A stretch of DNA of 64,000 nucleotides from Streptomyces sp. GESEQ-35 (lineage in GTDB: Bacteria; Actinomycetota; Actinomycetes; Streptomycetales; Streptomycetaceae), in NCBI RefSeq assembly GCF_017948485.1, contig NZ_JAFFSX010000004.1, positions 372,001-436,000 on the forward strand, written 5' to 3'. Position 1 is the stretch's first letter, and each line of letters begins with the position of its first letter. The position numbers were made by a program, and so were the translations under genes. The notes under the pieces were generated by a model that was given only the letters and a program-made list of their open reading frames with translations, had not been told where the DNA came from and did no database searches. This document shows, piece by piece, positions 1-7,704 of this stretch.

Positions 1-540
1 GTACGCCGCCTCGTTCAGGCCCAGGCCCAGCAGGGCGGCCATGAACGGCGTCATGACGTCCACCATCTCGTCCTTGTAGATCGGACCGAGATTCAGTACG
101 GGGAAGATCAGCGCCAGATTGAACCAGAGGAGGAGCTGGACATAGACCGGCGTGCCGCGGAAGAACCAGATGTAGACCCAGGCCACCCAGCTCGTGACCG
201 GGTTCTTGGAGAGCCGCATCACGGCCAGCACGATGCCCAGGACCACACCCATGATCATTGCGAGGACGCTGATCAGCAGAGTGCGGCCGGCGCCGGCGAG
301 AACGGTGGAGTCGAAGACATAGTCCCCGACCGCGTTCCACTGGATCTTGTCGGCGGTGGCGAAGGCGTTGACCAGCAGGGCCACCAGGGCCAGCACCACG
401 GCACCGCTGACCCAGCGGCCGTAGTGCCGTACCGGAATGGCCTTGATCGCCTCGGGGGGGAGCGCCCCGCCGTCCTTGGAGACCGAGGTGGCGGCCGACG
501 GATCCCCGTCGGCCGGCACCTTGTCGAACTTGTCAGTCAC
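1..540 (-). CDS. Amino-acid ABC transporter permease, partial (3' end beyond window)
   Basis: Inner-membrane subunit of a polar amino-acid importer of the HisM/GlnP type. The first 180 codons are visible; the rest lies left of the window. The GTG start is supported by GAAGGG about 8 nt upstream. Hydrophobic segments lie near residues 45-62, 84-107 and 119-150. The conserved FFRGTP sequence (126-131) precedes the pore segment, and LNEAA near 175 opens the cytoplasmic EAA loop that contacts the ATPase. It begins 31 bp after the receptor lipoprotein on the same strand, so the two are almost certainly one operon, with the ATPase probably further left. The substrate (glutamate, glutamine or another amino acid) cannot be told from sequence. 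Confidence 0.93.
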   Translation of the reverse strand, partial: MTDKFDKVPADGDPSAATSVSKDGGALPPEAIKAIPVRHYGRWVSGAVVLALVALLVNAFATADKIQWNAVGDYVFDSTVLAGAGRTLLISVLAMIMGVVLGIVLAVMRLSKNPVTSWVAWVYIWFFRGTPVYVQLLLWFNLALIFPVLNLGPIYKDEMVDVMTPFMAALLGLGLNEAAY

Positions 541-571
541 AGTGACTGCCCTTCAGTGATGCTCGGGACGG

Positions 572-1534
572 TCACTTGCCGCCGTTGACTGCGGCCTTGT
601 CGATGGCGCCGCTCTCGGCGCCCCACTTCTCGAGGATCGTCTTGTACGTGCCATCTTCGATGATCGCGTTGACTGCCTCTTCGAGAGCCGCGGTGAGGTC
701 CTTGTTGTCCTTGTTCACGGCGATACCGAAGGGACCCGCGTCGACCTGCTCGCCGACCACCTCGAAGGCGTTGCCGCCATCGGCCTTGCGGGCCAGGTCG
801 ACGGCCACCGGGTAGTCATTGACGCCCGCGACCGCGCCGCCGGACTTCACGCGGGTCTGTGCCTCGGTGTCGTTCTCGAACGCCTCGATGGTGATCTTCT
901 GGTCGCCGGCGTCCGTGCACTTCGCGGACTGGTCCTTGAGGGCCTGCTCGTACGTCGTGCCGCGCTGCACCGCGGCCGTCTGACCGCAGAGATCCTCGAT
1001 CGAGTTGATCTTCTTCGGGTTGCCCTTCTGGACGTAGACGGCGGTGCCGGCCGTGAAGTAGTCGACGAAGTCGACGCCGGGGCCGAGCTTCTTGCCCTTG
1101 TCGTCCAGGCCCTCCTGGCGCGCCTTGGTGTCTGTGATCGAGGACATGGCGACGTCGTAACGGCCGGAGTTCAGGGAGGTGATCAGGCCGTCGAAGGAGC
1201 CCGAGGTGAACTTGAACTCCACACCGAGCTGCTTGCCCAGCGCGGCGGCGATGTCGGGGTCCACACCGACGATCTTGCCGCCCTCCTGGTACTCCATGGG
1301 CGCGTACTCGGCGTTCGTGCCGACCTGGATGACGCCCTTGTCCTGGATCTCCTTCGGGAGCTTGGAGAACAGCGGGGCACTGTTGGCCTTGCTGGTCTCC
1401 TCCGAGCTGCCGCCACCGCTGTCGGTCTGGTCGCCGCAGCCGGTGAGAATCAGTGCGCCTGCGACCGCGATCGAGCCGACCGCGGCCAGGCGGGTGCGCG
1501 TGGCGGTCGTACGACGGGTGGAGCGTGCGGTCAT
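572..1534 (-). CDS. Amino-acid ABC transporter substrate-binding lipoprotein
   Basis: Extracytoplasmic receptor (SBP family 3, 320 aa) that delivers an amino acid to the permease downstream. The start at 1534 is chosen over an upstream in-frame start because GGAGG lies 8 nt before it and the protein then begins with an Arg-rich n-region, a hydrophobic stretch and a lipobox LTGC with the acylated Cys at residue 33. A Ser/Gly-rich linker follows, then the binding domain from about residue 65 (VGTNAEYAPMEY and VDPDIAAALGKQLGV are typical of the first lobe). The C-terminal lobe ends with the ILEKWG signature seen in these receptors. Ligand specificity is not deducible. Confidence 0.95.
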   Translation of the reverse strand: MTARSTRRTTATRTRLAAVGSIAVAGALILTGCGDQTDSGGGSSEETSKANSAPLFSKLPKEIQDKGVIQVGTNAEYAPMEYQEGGKIVGVDPDIAAALGKQLGVEFKFTSGSFDGLITSLNSGRYDVAMSSITDTKARQEGLDDKGKKLGPGVDFVDYFTAGTAVYVQKGNPKKINSIEDLCGQTAAVQRGTTYEQALKDQSAKCTDAGDQKITIEAFENDTEAQTRVKSGGAVAGVNDYPVAVDLARKADGGNAFEVVGEQVDAGPFGIAVNKDNKDLTAALEEAVNAIIEDGTYKTILEKWGAESGAIDKAAVNGGK

Positions 1535-2095
1535 GGTGGGTTCCTCCGGCGGATGGGTGGAGTTGCCGATGGGGGCGGGCGGCTGCCGATGGGTTCGGCA
1601 GTCACCGTGCGTCTTTGGTCGACGAGGGCACACGGATCGACGGGAGCACTCGCCTTCGAGTGTCGCGACCTCGTGTGATTACGGCATCTTGCCATTCGGA
1701 CTACGGCATTCAGGGCGCCCCTCATGTCAAAATCGGATAACGGGTGACACCCGAACCGCCTCAGGTCGGTACATCGTGGCCGGACCTTCTACGGGAATCC
1801 TTCCTTCCGGCCGGAAGATCTTCGGTGTCAAGCGGTCCTCCAGGACTTGTCCCGACATTGAGCTATGAGTCATGTCACCGGCATGTGACCTTCGCGTTAT
1901 GGACTCGTCGTCAGCAGGGTCCGTCCGGTAAGAAGGTTCTTTACACCCCTCATCCGGGGCTCAGGGCGCGTGTGCGGCGCGCCCGTCGCGTATGTGCCCG
2001 TACGCATCACCGACAAGGGCCTTACGCGGTGCCCGCCCGCTCCTCAACCAGAAGCGGCCACCCTCAAACCATGAAGACCTAAGGGGTAAGACAAA
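1535..2095. other. 561-bp divergent intergenic region
   Basis: Separates the divergent ABC-transporter operon and the malic enzyme gene and must hold both promoters. On the minus strand TTGACA (1725-1730) is followed 19 nt on by CGTAGT, a weak promoter candidate for the transporter. Upstream of malic enzyme only the Shine-Dalgarno AAGGGG is clear. Short open frames here lack ribosome sites and were not called. Confidence 0.5.
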
Positions 2096-3319
2096 GTGGC
2101 AGCGGAGATCGTCAATCCTCGCAGCGACAGCAATACGGAGCAGGACGGCGGGGCGGAGCCCCTCGATTCCTTCGATCCGGCGTTCGCGCTGCACCGCGGC
2201 GGCAAGATGGCTGTGCAGGCCACCGTGCCGGTCCGTGACAAGGACGACCTGTCCCTGGCGTACACGCCCGGCGTCGCCCGCGTGTGCACCGCCATCGCCG
2301 AGCAGCCGGAGCTGGTCCACGACTACACGTGGAAGTCGTCCGTGGTCGCGGTCGTGACCGACGGTACGGCTGTGCTCGGACTCGGTGACATCGGCCCGGA
2401 GGCCTCCCTTCCCGTGATGGAGGGGAAGGCGATCCTGTTCAAGCAGTTCGGCGGCGTGGACGCGGTCCCGATCGCGCTGGACTGCACGGGCGTCGACGAG
2501 ATCATCGAGACCGTGGTGCGGCTCGCGCCGTCCTTCGGCGGTGTGAACCTGGAGGACATCTCGGCACCGCGGTGCTTCGAGATCGAGCGGAAGCTCCAGG
2601 AGCGACTGGACATCCCGGTCTTCCACGACGACCAGCACGGTACGGCGGTCGTGACGCTCGCGGCCCTGCGGAACGCCGCGCGGCTGACCGGGAAGGGCCT
2701 CGGTGAGCTGCGGGCCGTCATCTCCGGCGCGGGGGCGGCCGGTGTCGCCATCGCCAAGATGCTCGTCGAGGCGGGGATCGGGGATGTGGCGGTCGCGGAC
2801 CGCAAGGGTGTGGTGTCGGCCGAGCGGGACGATCTGACGCCGGTCAAGCAGGAGCTGGCCGGATTCACCAACAAGGCGGGCATCACCGGATCGCTGGAGA
2901 CGGCTCTGGAAGGCGCCGACGTCTTCATCGGGGTCTCGGGCGGTACGGTGCCGGAGGCCGCGGTCGCTTCCATGGCCGACGGGGCGTTCGTGTTCGCCAT
3001 GGCCAACCCGAACCCCGAGGTGCACCCCGATGTGGCGCACAAGTACGCGGCGGTCGTCGCGACGGGGCGGTCGGACTTCCCGAACCAGATCAACAACGTG
3101 CTGGCGTTCCCGGGGATCTTCGCGGGGGCGCTCCAGGTGCGGGCCTCCCGGATCACGGAGGGGATGAAGCTGGCCGCCGCCGAGGCGCTGGCGGCGGTGG
3201 TGGGGGACGACCTCGCCGCCGACTACGTGATTCCGTCGCCGTTCGACGAGCGGGTTGCTCCCGCGGTGACCGCGGCGGTGGCTGCGGCTGCCCGGGCCGA
3301 AGGCGTTGCCCGGCGCTGA
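2096..3319 (+). CDS. NAD(P)-dependent malic enzyme
   Basis: Oxidative decarboxylation of malate to pyruvate with reduction of NAD(P), a cytosolic anaplerotic/NADPH-supplying step. The 407-aa length fits the short bacterial class. Visible landmarks: catalytic region LGDIGPEASLPVMEGKA with the conserved Lys111, metal ligands in EDISAP (153-158) and in FHDDQHGTA (177-185), and the dinucleotide-binding GAGAAG (211-216). AMANPNPE near residue 302 is also family-typical. The GTG start is preceded by AAGGGG. No C-terminal phosphotransacetylase domain is present, unlike MaeB. NAD versus NADP preference cannot be read securely. The gene appears monocistronic, with a hairpin just after the stop. Confidence 0.96.
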   Translation: MAAEIVNPRSDSNTEQDGGAEPLDSFDPAFALHRGGKMAVQATVPVRDKDDLSLAYTPGVARVCTAIAEQPELVHDYTWKSSVVAVVTDGTAVLGLGDIGPEASLPVMEGKAILFKQFGGVDAVPIALDCTGVDEIIETVVRLAPSFGGVNLEDISAPRCFEIERKLQERLDIPVFHDDQHGTAVVTLAALRNAARLTGKGLGELRAVISGAGAAGVAIAKMLVEAGIGDVAVADRKGVVSAERDDLTPVKQELAGFTNKAGITGSLETALEGADVFIGVSGGTVPEAAVASMADGAFVFAMANPNPEVHPDVAHKYAAVVATGRSDFPNQINNVLAFPGIFAGALQVRASRITEGMKLAAAEALAAVVGDDLAADYVIPSPFDERVAPAVTAAVAAAARAEGVARR

Positions 3320-3330
3320 TGTGCGCGTGA

Positions 3331-3358
3331 ATGGCCCCGTCCGGTTGGGCGGGGTCAT
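3331..3358 (+). terminator. Hairpin terminator after malic enzyme
   Basis: A 12-bp imperfect stem (ATGGCCCCGTCC pairing with GGGCGGGGTCAT, including G-T pairs) with a 4-nt loop, followed by TTCTTTG. It starts 11 bp after the stop codon. Confidence 0.7.
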
Positions 3359-3485
3359 TTCTTTGCCTGGTCGTGCGGCCGTTCGGGTGGTTCGTGGAGT
3401 GCCTCCCGGCAGGTTCGTGCAAGAGGGCAAGTGTCACAGGGCTCCGTTGTTCCGTACGCCCCGTGTGGCCCCTATCGTCGAGCCC

Positions 3486-4451
3486 ATGTTCGCCGCCTAC
3501 GCTGCCCGAATCGACCGTGACCAGCCGCTCTCCGGCCTGGAGTTGGGGGAGCGTCCGGCTCCCGAGGCTCGTGCCGGATGGAGTGTCGTCAACGTCAGAG
3601 CCGCCTCCCTCAACCATCACGACCTGTGGTCCCTGCGGGGTGTGGGTCTCCCGGAGGACCGGTTGCCGATGATCCTCGGATGTGACGCCGCGGGCGTCGA
3701 CGAGGACGGCAACGAGGTCGTGCTGCACTCCGTCATCGGGCAGACCGGGTACGGGGTCGGCCCCAAGGAGCCGCGCTCCATCCTCACCGAGCGGTACCAG
3801 GGCACCTTCGCCGAGCAGGTCGCCGTACCGACGTGGAACGTCCTGCCCAAGCCCAAGGAGCTCTCCTTCGAGGAGGCCGCCTGTCTGCCCACGGCCTGGC
3901 TGACCGCGTATCGGATGCTGTTCACCAATGCCGGCGTGCGGCCGGGGGATTCCGTGCTCGTGCAGGGCGCCGGTGGTGGTGTCGCCACGGCCGCGATCGT
4001 GCTGGGGAAGGCTGCGGGGCTGCGGGTGTTCGCCACCAGCCGGGACGAGGCCAAGCGGAAGCGGGCCGTGGAGCTGGGGGCCGTGGAGGCTGTGGAGTCG
4101 GGGGCGCGGCTGCCGCAGCGGGTCGATGCCGTGATCGAGACCGTGGGGGCCGCCACGTGGTCGCATTCGGTGAAGTCCCTGAAGCCGGGCGGCACGCTCG
4201 TCATCTCCGGCGCGACGAGTGGTGACCGTCCCTCGCATGCCGAGCTGACCAGGATCTTCTTCCTGGAGCTCAAGGTCGTGGGGTCGACGATGGGGACCAA
4301 GGACGAGCTGGAGGACCTGCTCTCCTTCTGTGCCGCGACCGGTGTGCGCCCCGTGATCGACGAGGTGCTTCCGCTGGACCGGGCGCGCGAGGGCTTCGAA
4401 CGGCTTGAGTCCGGGGAGCAGTTCGGCAAGATCGTGCTCAGTCACTCCTGA
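3486..4451 (+). CDS. Zinc-independent quinone oxidoreductase-like MDR dehydrogenase
   Basis: Medium-chain dehydrogenase/reductase (321 aa), probably an NADPH-dependent quinone or enone reductase. The N-terminal GroES-like half carries SLNHHDLW (41-48) and LGCDAAG (64-70). The Rossmann fold starts at VQGAGGGVATAA (159-170). The cysteine cluster that binds structural zinc in true zinc alcohol dehydrogenases is missing, so I do not call it an alcohol dehydrogenase. The ATG at 3486 is preferred to an upstream in-frame start because the family begins close to it; the Shine-Dalgarno is weak. It stands alone, bounded by hairpins. Substrate unknown. Confidence 0.9.
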   Translation: MFAAYAARIDRDQPLSGLELGERPAPEARAGWSVVNVRAASLNHHDLWSLRGVGLPEDRLPMILGCDAAGVDEDGNEVVLHSVIGQTGYGVGPKEPRSILTERYQGTFAEQVAVPTWNVLPKPKELSFEEAACLPTAWLTAYRMLFTNAGVRPGDSVLVQGAGGGVATAAIVLGKAAGLRVFATSRDEAKRKRAVELGAVEAVESGARLPQRVDAVIETVGAATWSHSVKSLKPGGTLVISGATSGDRPSHAELTRIFFLELKVVGSTMGTKDELEDLLSFCAATGVRPVIDEVLPLDRAREGFERLESGEQFGKIVLSHS

Positions 4452-4474
4452 CGGTTTCGTTTGTTTCGTTCGTG

Positions 4475-4500
4475 CGGCGGGCTCCTTTTGGGGCCCGCCG
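4475..4500 (+). terminator. Strong hairpin terminator
   Basis: An 11-bp stem, CGGCGGGCTCC with GGGGCCCGCCG (one G-T pair), around a TTTT loop, 23 bp after the MDR stop codon. Confidence 0.75.
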
Positions 4501-4525
4501 TTCGGCGTTTCTCCACGACTCTTGC

Positions 4526-4569
4526 GTCAACCGCGGTTGACAGGCCGGGATTGTCAACGTAAGTTGACA
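4526..4569 (+). promoter_or_regulatory. Promoter embedded in two GTCAAC-N4-GTTGAC palindromes
   Basis: Two palindromes share the same half-sites and spacing: GTCAACCGCGGTTGAC (4526-4541) and GTCAACGTAAGTTGAC (4553-4568), centres 27 bp apart. The first supplies a -35 box TTGACA (4537-4542) and the second a -10 box TAAGTT (4560-4565), separated by exactly 17 bp. The ATG at 4572 lies 7 nt beyond the -10 box, so the transcript should be leaderless. A dimeric repressor bound here would cover both promoter boxes. The HTH protein encoded immediately downstream is the obvious autoregulator candidate, but that is inference. Confidence 0.7.
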
Positions 4570-4571
4570 TC

Positions 4572-4781
4572 ATGACCGAAGCAACGGATCTCGCCGAGCG
4601 TGCGGGTGACCGCGATCCTCGGGTCGGACTACGGGCCGTCGCCGCGCTGCGCCGGCTGCTGGAGCAGCTGGAGGCGGTGCAGGTGCGCAATGCGCGTAAT
4701 CAGGGCTGGTCGTGGCAGGAGATCGCCGCGGAACTCGGTGTGAGCAGGCAGGCCGTGCACAAGAAGTACGGGAGGCATTGA
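4572..4781 (+). CDS. Small helix-turn-helix DNA-binding protein
   Basis: A 69-aa protein. Its C-terminal third, GWSWQEIAAELGVSRQAVHK (45-64), is a clear HTH resembling sigma-factor region 4 or RNA-polymerase-like HTHs; the N-terminal half (LRAVAALRRLLEQLEAVQVR) is a probable dimerising helix. No Shine-Dalgarno precedes the ATG, and the promoter -10 box ends 6 nt before it, which fits a leaderless message. Its stop overlaps the next start by one base (TGATG), so the Clp-N protein is translationally coupled. It probably regulates its own operon through the twin palindromes upstream. Targets elsewhere are unknown. Confidence 0.88.
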   Translation: MTEATDLAERAGDRDPRVGLRAVAALRRLLEQLEAVQVRNARNQGWSWQEIAAELGVSRQAVHKKYGRH

Positions 4782-5347
4782 TGTTCGAGCGGTTCACCAA
4801 GGACGCCCGCGAGGTGGTGCAGGAGGCGGTCGGACAGGCCGAGCGGGCGGGGGCGTCGTCCGTCGAGGCCGAGCACATGCTCCTCGCGCTTCTCGATCGC
4901 GAGGGCAGTCGCGCCTCCTTTGCGCTGGCCTCGCTCCTCGGCAACGGCGAGCACGGCAAGGAGTCGGTGCGCAGCGCCCTGGTCGAGGCGCGGCGACGGG
5001 CCGGGCTGTCCCAGGCCGACGCCGAGGCGCTCGCGGGGCTGGGGATCGACCTCTCGGAGATCGTCGCCCGGGTCGAGGAGGTGCACGGTGTCGGGGCGAT
5101 GTCCGGCGACCGGAAGGGCAGGGCGCGATCCGGGCATCGCCCCTTCGCCCGCGGCGCCAAGGACACGCTCACGGAGTCCCTGCGGGTTGCCGCCGGGCGC
5201 CGTGAACGGCATATCGGGGACGAGCACATCCTGCTCGCCCTGGCCGCCCGGTCCGGCGTGCCCGGCGAGGTCCTCGCCGATCACGGGGTGACGTACGAGG
5301 CCCTGACGCGCGTGCTGTACGGCGGCGGTGAGGCCAAGGCCGGCTGA
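4781..5347 (+). CDS. Clp N-terminal-domain protein without ATPase
   Basis: A 188-aa protein made of two Clp_N repeats (about 1-95 and 118-183), the substrate- or adaptor-binding module of ClpA/ClpC. FTKDAREVVQEAVGQAER and VEAEHMLLALL in the first half, and FARGAKDTLTESL with GDEHILLALAA in the second, show the duplication. No AAA+ module follows, so it cannot unfold proteins itself. It may act as an adaptor, decoy or stress-sensing partner of ClpC, which is inference from domain content only. GGAGG precedes the start, which overlaps the HTH stop. It converges on padR across a shared hairpin. Confidence 0.9.
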   Translation: MFERFTKDAREVVQEAVGQAERAGASSVEAEHMLLALLDREGSRASFALASLLGNGEHGKESVRSALVEARRRAGLSQADAEALAGLGIDLSEIVARVEEVHGVGAMSGDRKGRARSGHRPFARGAKDTLTESLRVAAGRRERHIGDEHILLALAARSGVPGEVLADHGVTYEALTRVLYGGGEAKAG

Positions 5348-5358
5348 GGGGCGTCGGT

Positions 5359-5389
5359 GGCAGTGCGGCCGACAGGTCGCCGCACTGCC
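5359..5389. terminator. Bidirectional terminator between Clp-N and PadR genes
   Basis: A perfect 11-bp stem, GGCAGTGCGGC with GCCGCACTGCC, and a 9-nt loop between two convergent genes. Confidence 0.75.
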
Positions 5390-5405
5390 CCGCGCGAGGG
5401 TGCGG

Positions 5406-6467
5406 TCACCCCTTCGGTGTCCGCAGCAGTGCCCCGATGTGTGCCGCCGCCGTCGACAAGTGGCGGCGGGCGTCGCGGAGTTGGTCGCCGGTGACGCCGT
5501 GGTCGCGGGCCGCGTCGCGGATGTCGTCACGGAAGCGGTCCAGCAGACGGTCCAGGTCCCGGATCGGGTCGCCGGTGGAGGACTCGTGGGCCCATGACGG
5601 TTCGAAGTCGGCCGGGAAGTCCTCCGGAGTGGTTGAGTACTCCGGTTCCGCGGGCGCGGACTTGGCGGTGCCGGCCCGGCCGAAACCGAAGTCCTTGCCG
5701 AACTCCTTGCCGTAGTCCTTCCCGAACTCGCCGAACTCCTTGGCCAGTTCCGTCAGGCCCTCGCGCACGCCCGTCGGCCAGTCGCCTCGTGTGAAGTGAT
5801 CCTGCACCTGCTCCTGGACCCTTCTGGCGATGCGCTGCACCTCTTCCTGCGCCTGCGCCCGGGCCCGGTCCTGAGCCTCCTTGGCCTGGCGACGGGCCCG
5901 CTGGGCCTCCTCGCGGGCCCGGCGGCTCTCGTCCTTGGCGCGCCTGGCCTGCTCCTTCCACTCCTGCTTGACGCGACGCATCTCCTCCTTGGCGGTGCGC
6001 CACGCCTCCTTGTCGGCGTAGTCCGCGAAGTCGCCGAGCGGGCCGTCCTGTTCGGAACCGGCCTGGCCGCCGTTGCCCTGGCGTGCCTCGCTCGCCGCCG
6101 CCCGCATCTCACGCCGCAGGTCACCCGCCGCGCCGCGCACATCGGCCTGGATCTCGGCGGCGAGTTCCGCCACGGACTCCCGGATCTCCAGCTCCAGGTC
6201 GGCCAGTTCACCGCTGCGGTCGGCCAGTTCGGCGCGGCCCGCGTCCGTGATGGCGTACACCTTGCGGCCGCCCTCGGTGGTGTGGGTGACCAGGCCCTCG
6301 GCCTCCAGCTTGGCCAGGCGCGGGTAGACGGTGCCCGCCGAGGGGGCGTACAGGCCCTGGAAGCGGTCTTCGAGGAGCCGGATCACCTCGTAGCCGTGGC
6401 GTGGTGATTCGTCCAGCAGCTTCAGCAGGTAGAGGCGGAGGCGGCCGTGGGCGAAGACGGGAGGCAT
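5406..6467 (-). CDS. PadR-family regulator with long coiled-coil extension
   Basis: Residues 1-90 are a PadR winged helix: LLKLLDESPRHGYEVIRLLE, the recognition helix around SAGTVYPRLAKLEAEGLV and the wing GGRKVYAITDAG. The family is usually 110-200 aa; this protein has 353. Residues about 90-235 are extremely rich in Arg, Glu, Ala and Gln in heptad-like order, including RRAKDESRRAREEAQRARRQ, and must form a long coiled coil. The rest is acidic and ends with a short helical segment. It starts 1 nt after the DUF4097 stop, so the pair is coupled. It probably represses its own operon, as PadR proteins commonly do. Confidence 0.92.
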   Translation of the reverse strand: MPPVFAHGRLRLYLLKLLDESPRHGYEVIRLLEDRFQGLYAPSAGTVYPRLAKLEAEGLVTHTTEGGRKVYAITDAGRAELADRSGELADLELEIRESVAELAAEIQADVRGAAGDLRREMRAAASEARQGNGGQAGSEQDGPLGDFADYADKEAWRTAKEEMRRVKQEWKEQARRAKDESRRAREEAQRARRQAKEAQDRARAQAQEEVQRIARRVQEQVQDHFTRGDWPTGVREGLTELAKEFGEFGKDYGKEFGKDFGFGRAGTAKSAPAEPEYSTTPEDFPADFEPSWAHESSTGDPIRDLDRLLDRFRDDIRDAARDHGVTGDQLRDARRHLSTAAAHIGALLRTPKG

Positions 6468-6468
6468 G

Positions 6469-7557
6469 TCAGAGCACCTTCTTGTCGGTCGTGCCGTCGG
6501 CCCGGGCGCTGGTGGCGCCCTCGCCCGGACCGGAAACGGAATTGTCCCCCGAGTTGCTCTGTGGTCCGTCCACCGAGTCAGCCTGTGGTTCGTCTGCGGA
6601 GTCGTCCTGTGGTCCGTCTACGGCGTCGTCCTGTGGTCCGTCCGCGGAGTCGTCCTGCGGACGGTTCGCCGGGGCGGCGTCCTTCGGGACGTGGACGTCC
6701 GCCGGTTCCGCCGGTGAGCCCGCGGTGGCCTCCCAGGGCTCCTCCTCGTCCTCCTTGGGCGGGCGGCGCAGCAGGGCGATCGAGCCGGAGACGGTGGTCG
6801 CCCGCAGTTTGCCGTTGCCCGGGCCGAGCCGGCCGGTGATCTTGTGGGCGCCCCACTGGCCGTGGACCCGCAGCCCTTCGAAGGCGTTGGAGATCGTCCC
6901 GCTCGCGGTGTTCGCCTCGACCTGCGCGTCCGCCGGCTGCGGCAGCCGGATGGCGATCTCGCCGGAGACGCTGGTCAGCCGTACGTCGGTGGGACCGTCG
7001 GGGTCGAGGTCGACGATCATGGAACCGCTGACCGAGTCGGCCCGCACCGAGGAGCCCGAGCCCTCGACCACGGTGAGATCGCCGGAGACCGAGTTGAACC
7101 GCAGGTTGCCGGTGACGGACTGGGCCTCCAGATTCCCGGACACCGTGTCCGCGCGGACCGGGCCGGAGAGCCGGACGAGAGTCGTGTCGCCTATGACGCC
7201 CTTCACCACCGAGGGGCCGTCGATCCCGGAGACGACCGCGCCCGCGCCGACCACCCCCACCTCCACGCGCGTGGAGGCCGGAACGGCCAGGGAGACCACG
7301 GCACTGCGGCGCCAGCCCCTGCGGTCCAGCCACTTGAGGAAGCCCTTCCAGGGCAGGTCGTCGTACGCCACTGTCAGCGTGCCACCCTCCTGGGTGACCA
7401 CCAGGGGCGGTCCCTCGATCTCGGAGACCTCCAGGCGGGCGGAACCTTCGTCCGTCCCCACGACGTTCACCGTTCCGTTGACGATGCGCACATGGAGCTC
7501 GCTCACCGGCTCGTCGAAGGTGAGCTTCCTGGGCTCTGCGACGGACCACTCGGACAT
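6469..7557 (-). CDS. DUF4097 beta-repeat protein
   Basis: A 362-aa protein built from short strands with repeated VSG/VSGNL/VSGS turns (for example DTVSGNLEAQSVTGNLRFNS), the pattern of DUF4097 solenoid proteins often called putative adhesins. It has no signal peptide or membrane segment, so a cell-surface role is doubtful. The last 90 residues are low-complexity, with repeated DGPQDD/DSADGPQ-type units, and look disordered. The start at 7557 follows a perfect GGAGGT, which decides it over an upstream in-frame ATG. It is coupled to padR; DUF4097-padR pairing is common in actinomycetes, and the protein is plausibly the effector or sensor partner. Confidence 0.9.
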   Translation of the reverse strand: MSEWSVAEPRKLTFDEPVSELHVRIVNGTVNVVGTDEGSARLEVSEIEGPPLVVTQEGGTLTVAYDDLPWKGFLKWLDRRGWRRSAVVSLAVPASTRVEVGVVGAGAVVSGIDGPSVVKGVIGDTTLVRLSGPVRADTVSGNLEAQSVTGNLRFNSVSGDLTVVEGSGSSVRADSVSGSMIVDLDPDGPTDVRLTSVSGEIAIRLPQPADAQVEANTASGTISNAFEGLRVHGQWGAHKITGRLGPGNGKLRATTVSGSIALLRRPPKEDEEEPWEATAGSPAEPADVHVPKDAAPANRPQDDSADGPQDDAVDGPQDDSADEPQADSVDGPQSNSGDNSVSGPGEGATSARADGTTDKKVL

Positions 7558-7606
7558 GGTGCAGACCTCCATGTGACAACGCGCCATATCGCGTCTCGTG
7601 TAATTC

Positions 7607-7634
7607 ACGATATATCGCGCCCACGGAAAGTCAA
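7607..7634 (-). promoter_or_regulatory. Promoter with overlapping palindrome for DUF4097-padR
   Basis: Reading the minus strand, TTGACT (7629-7634) and TATCGT (7607-7612) are spaced 16 bp. The -10 box overlaps an inverted repeat TCGTG-N5-CACGA, which is flanked by two direct copies of ATATCGCG on the plus strand. This AT-rich palindrome in a GC-rich setting is a good PadR operator candidate. Confidence 0.5.
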
Positions 7635-7704
7635 GACACTCGTTCTGGGGATGTTCTCGCCCTCAAATATGACCAAACGGTGTAAATCGACCTAGCGTGT
7701 GTTC

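Noticed and set aside
1869..1889. CRP-like inverted repeat (GTCATG/CATGTGAC)
   Set aside because: Arms do not pair properly and the TGTGA-N6-TCACA pattern is absent.
1961..3430. 489-codon minus-strand open frame opposite malic enzyme
   Set aside because: Antisense shadow; the plus-strand protein has all malic enzyme motifs.
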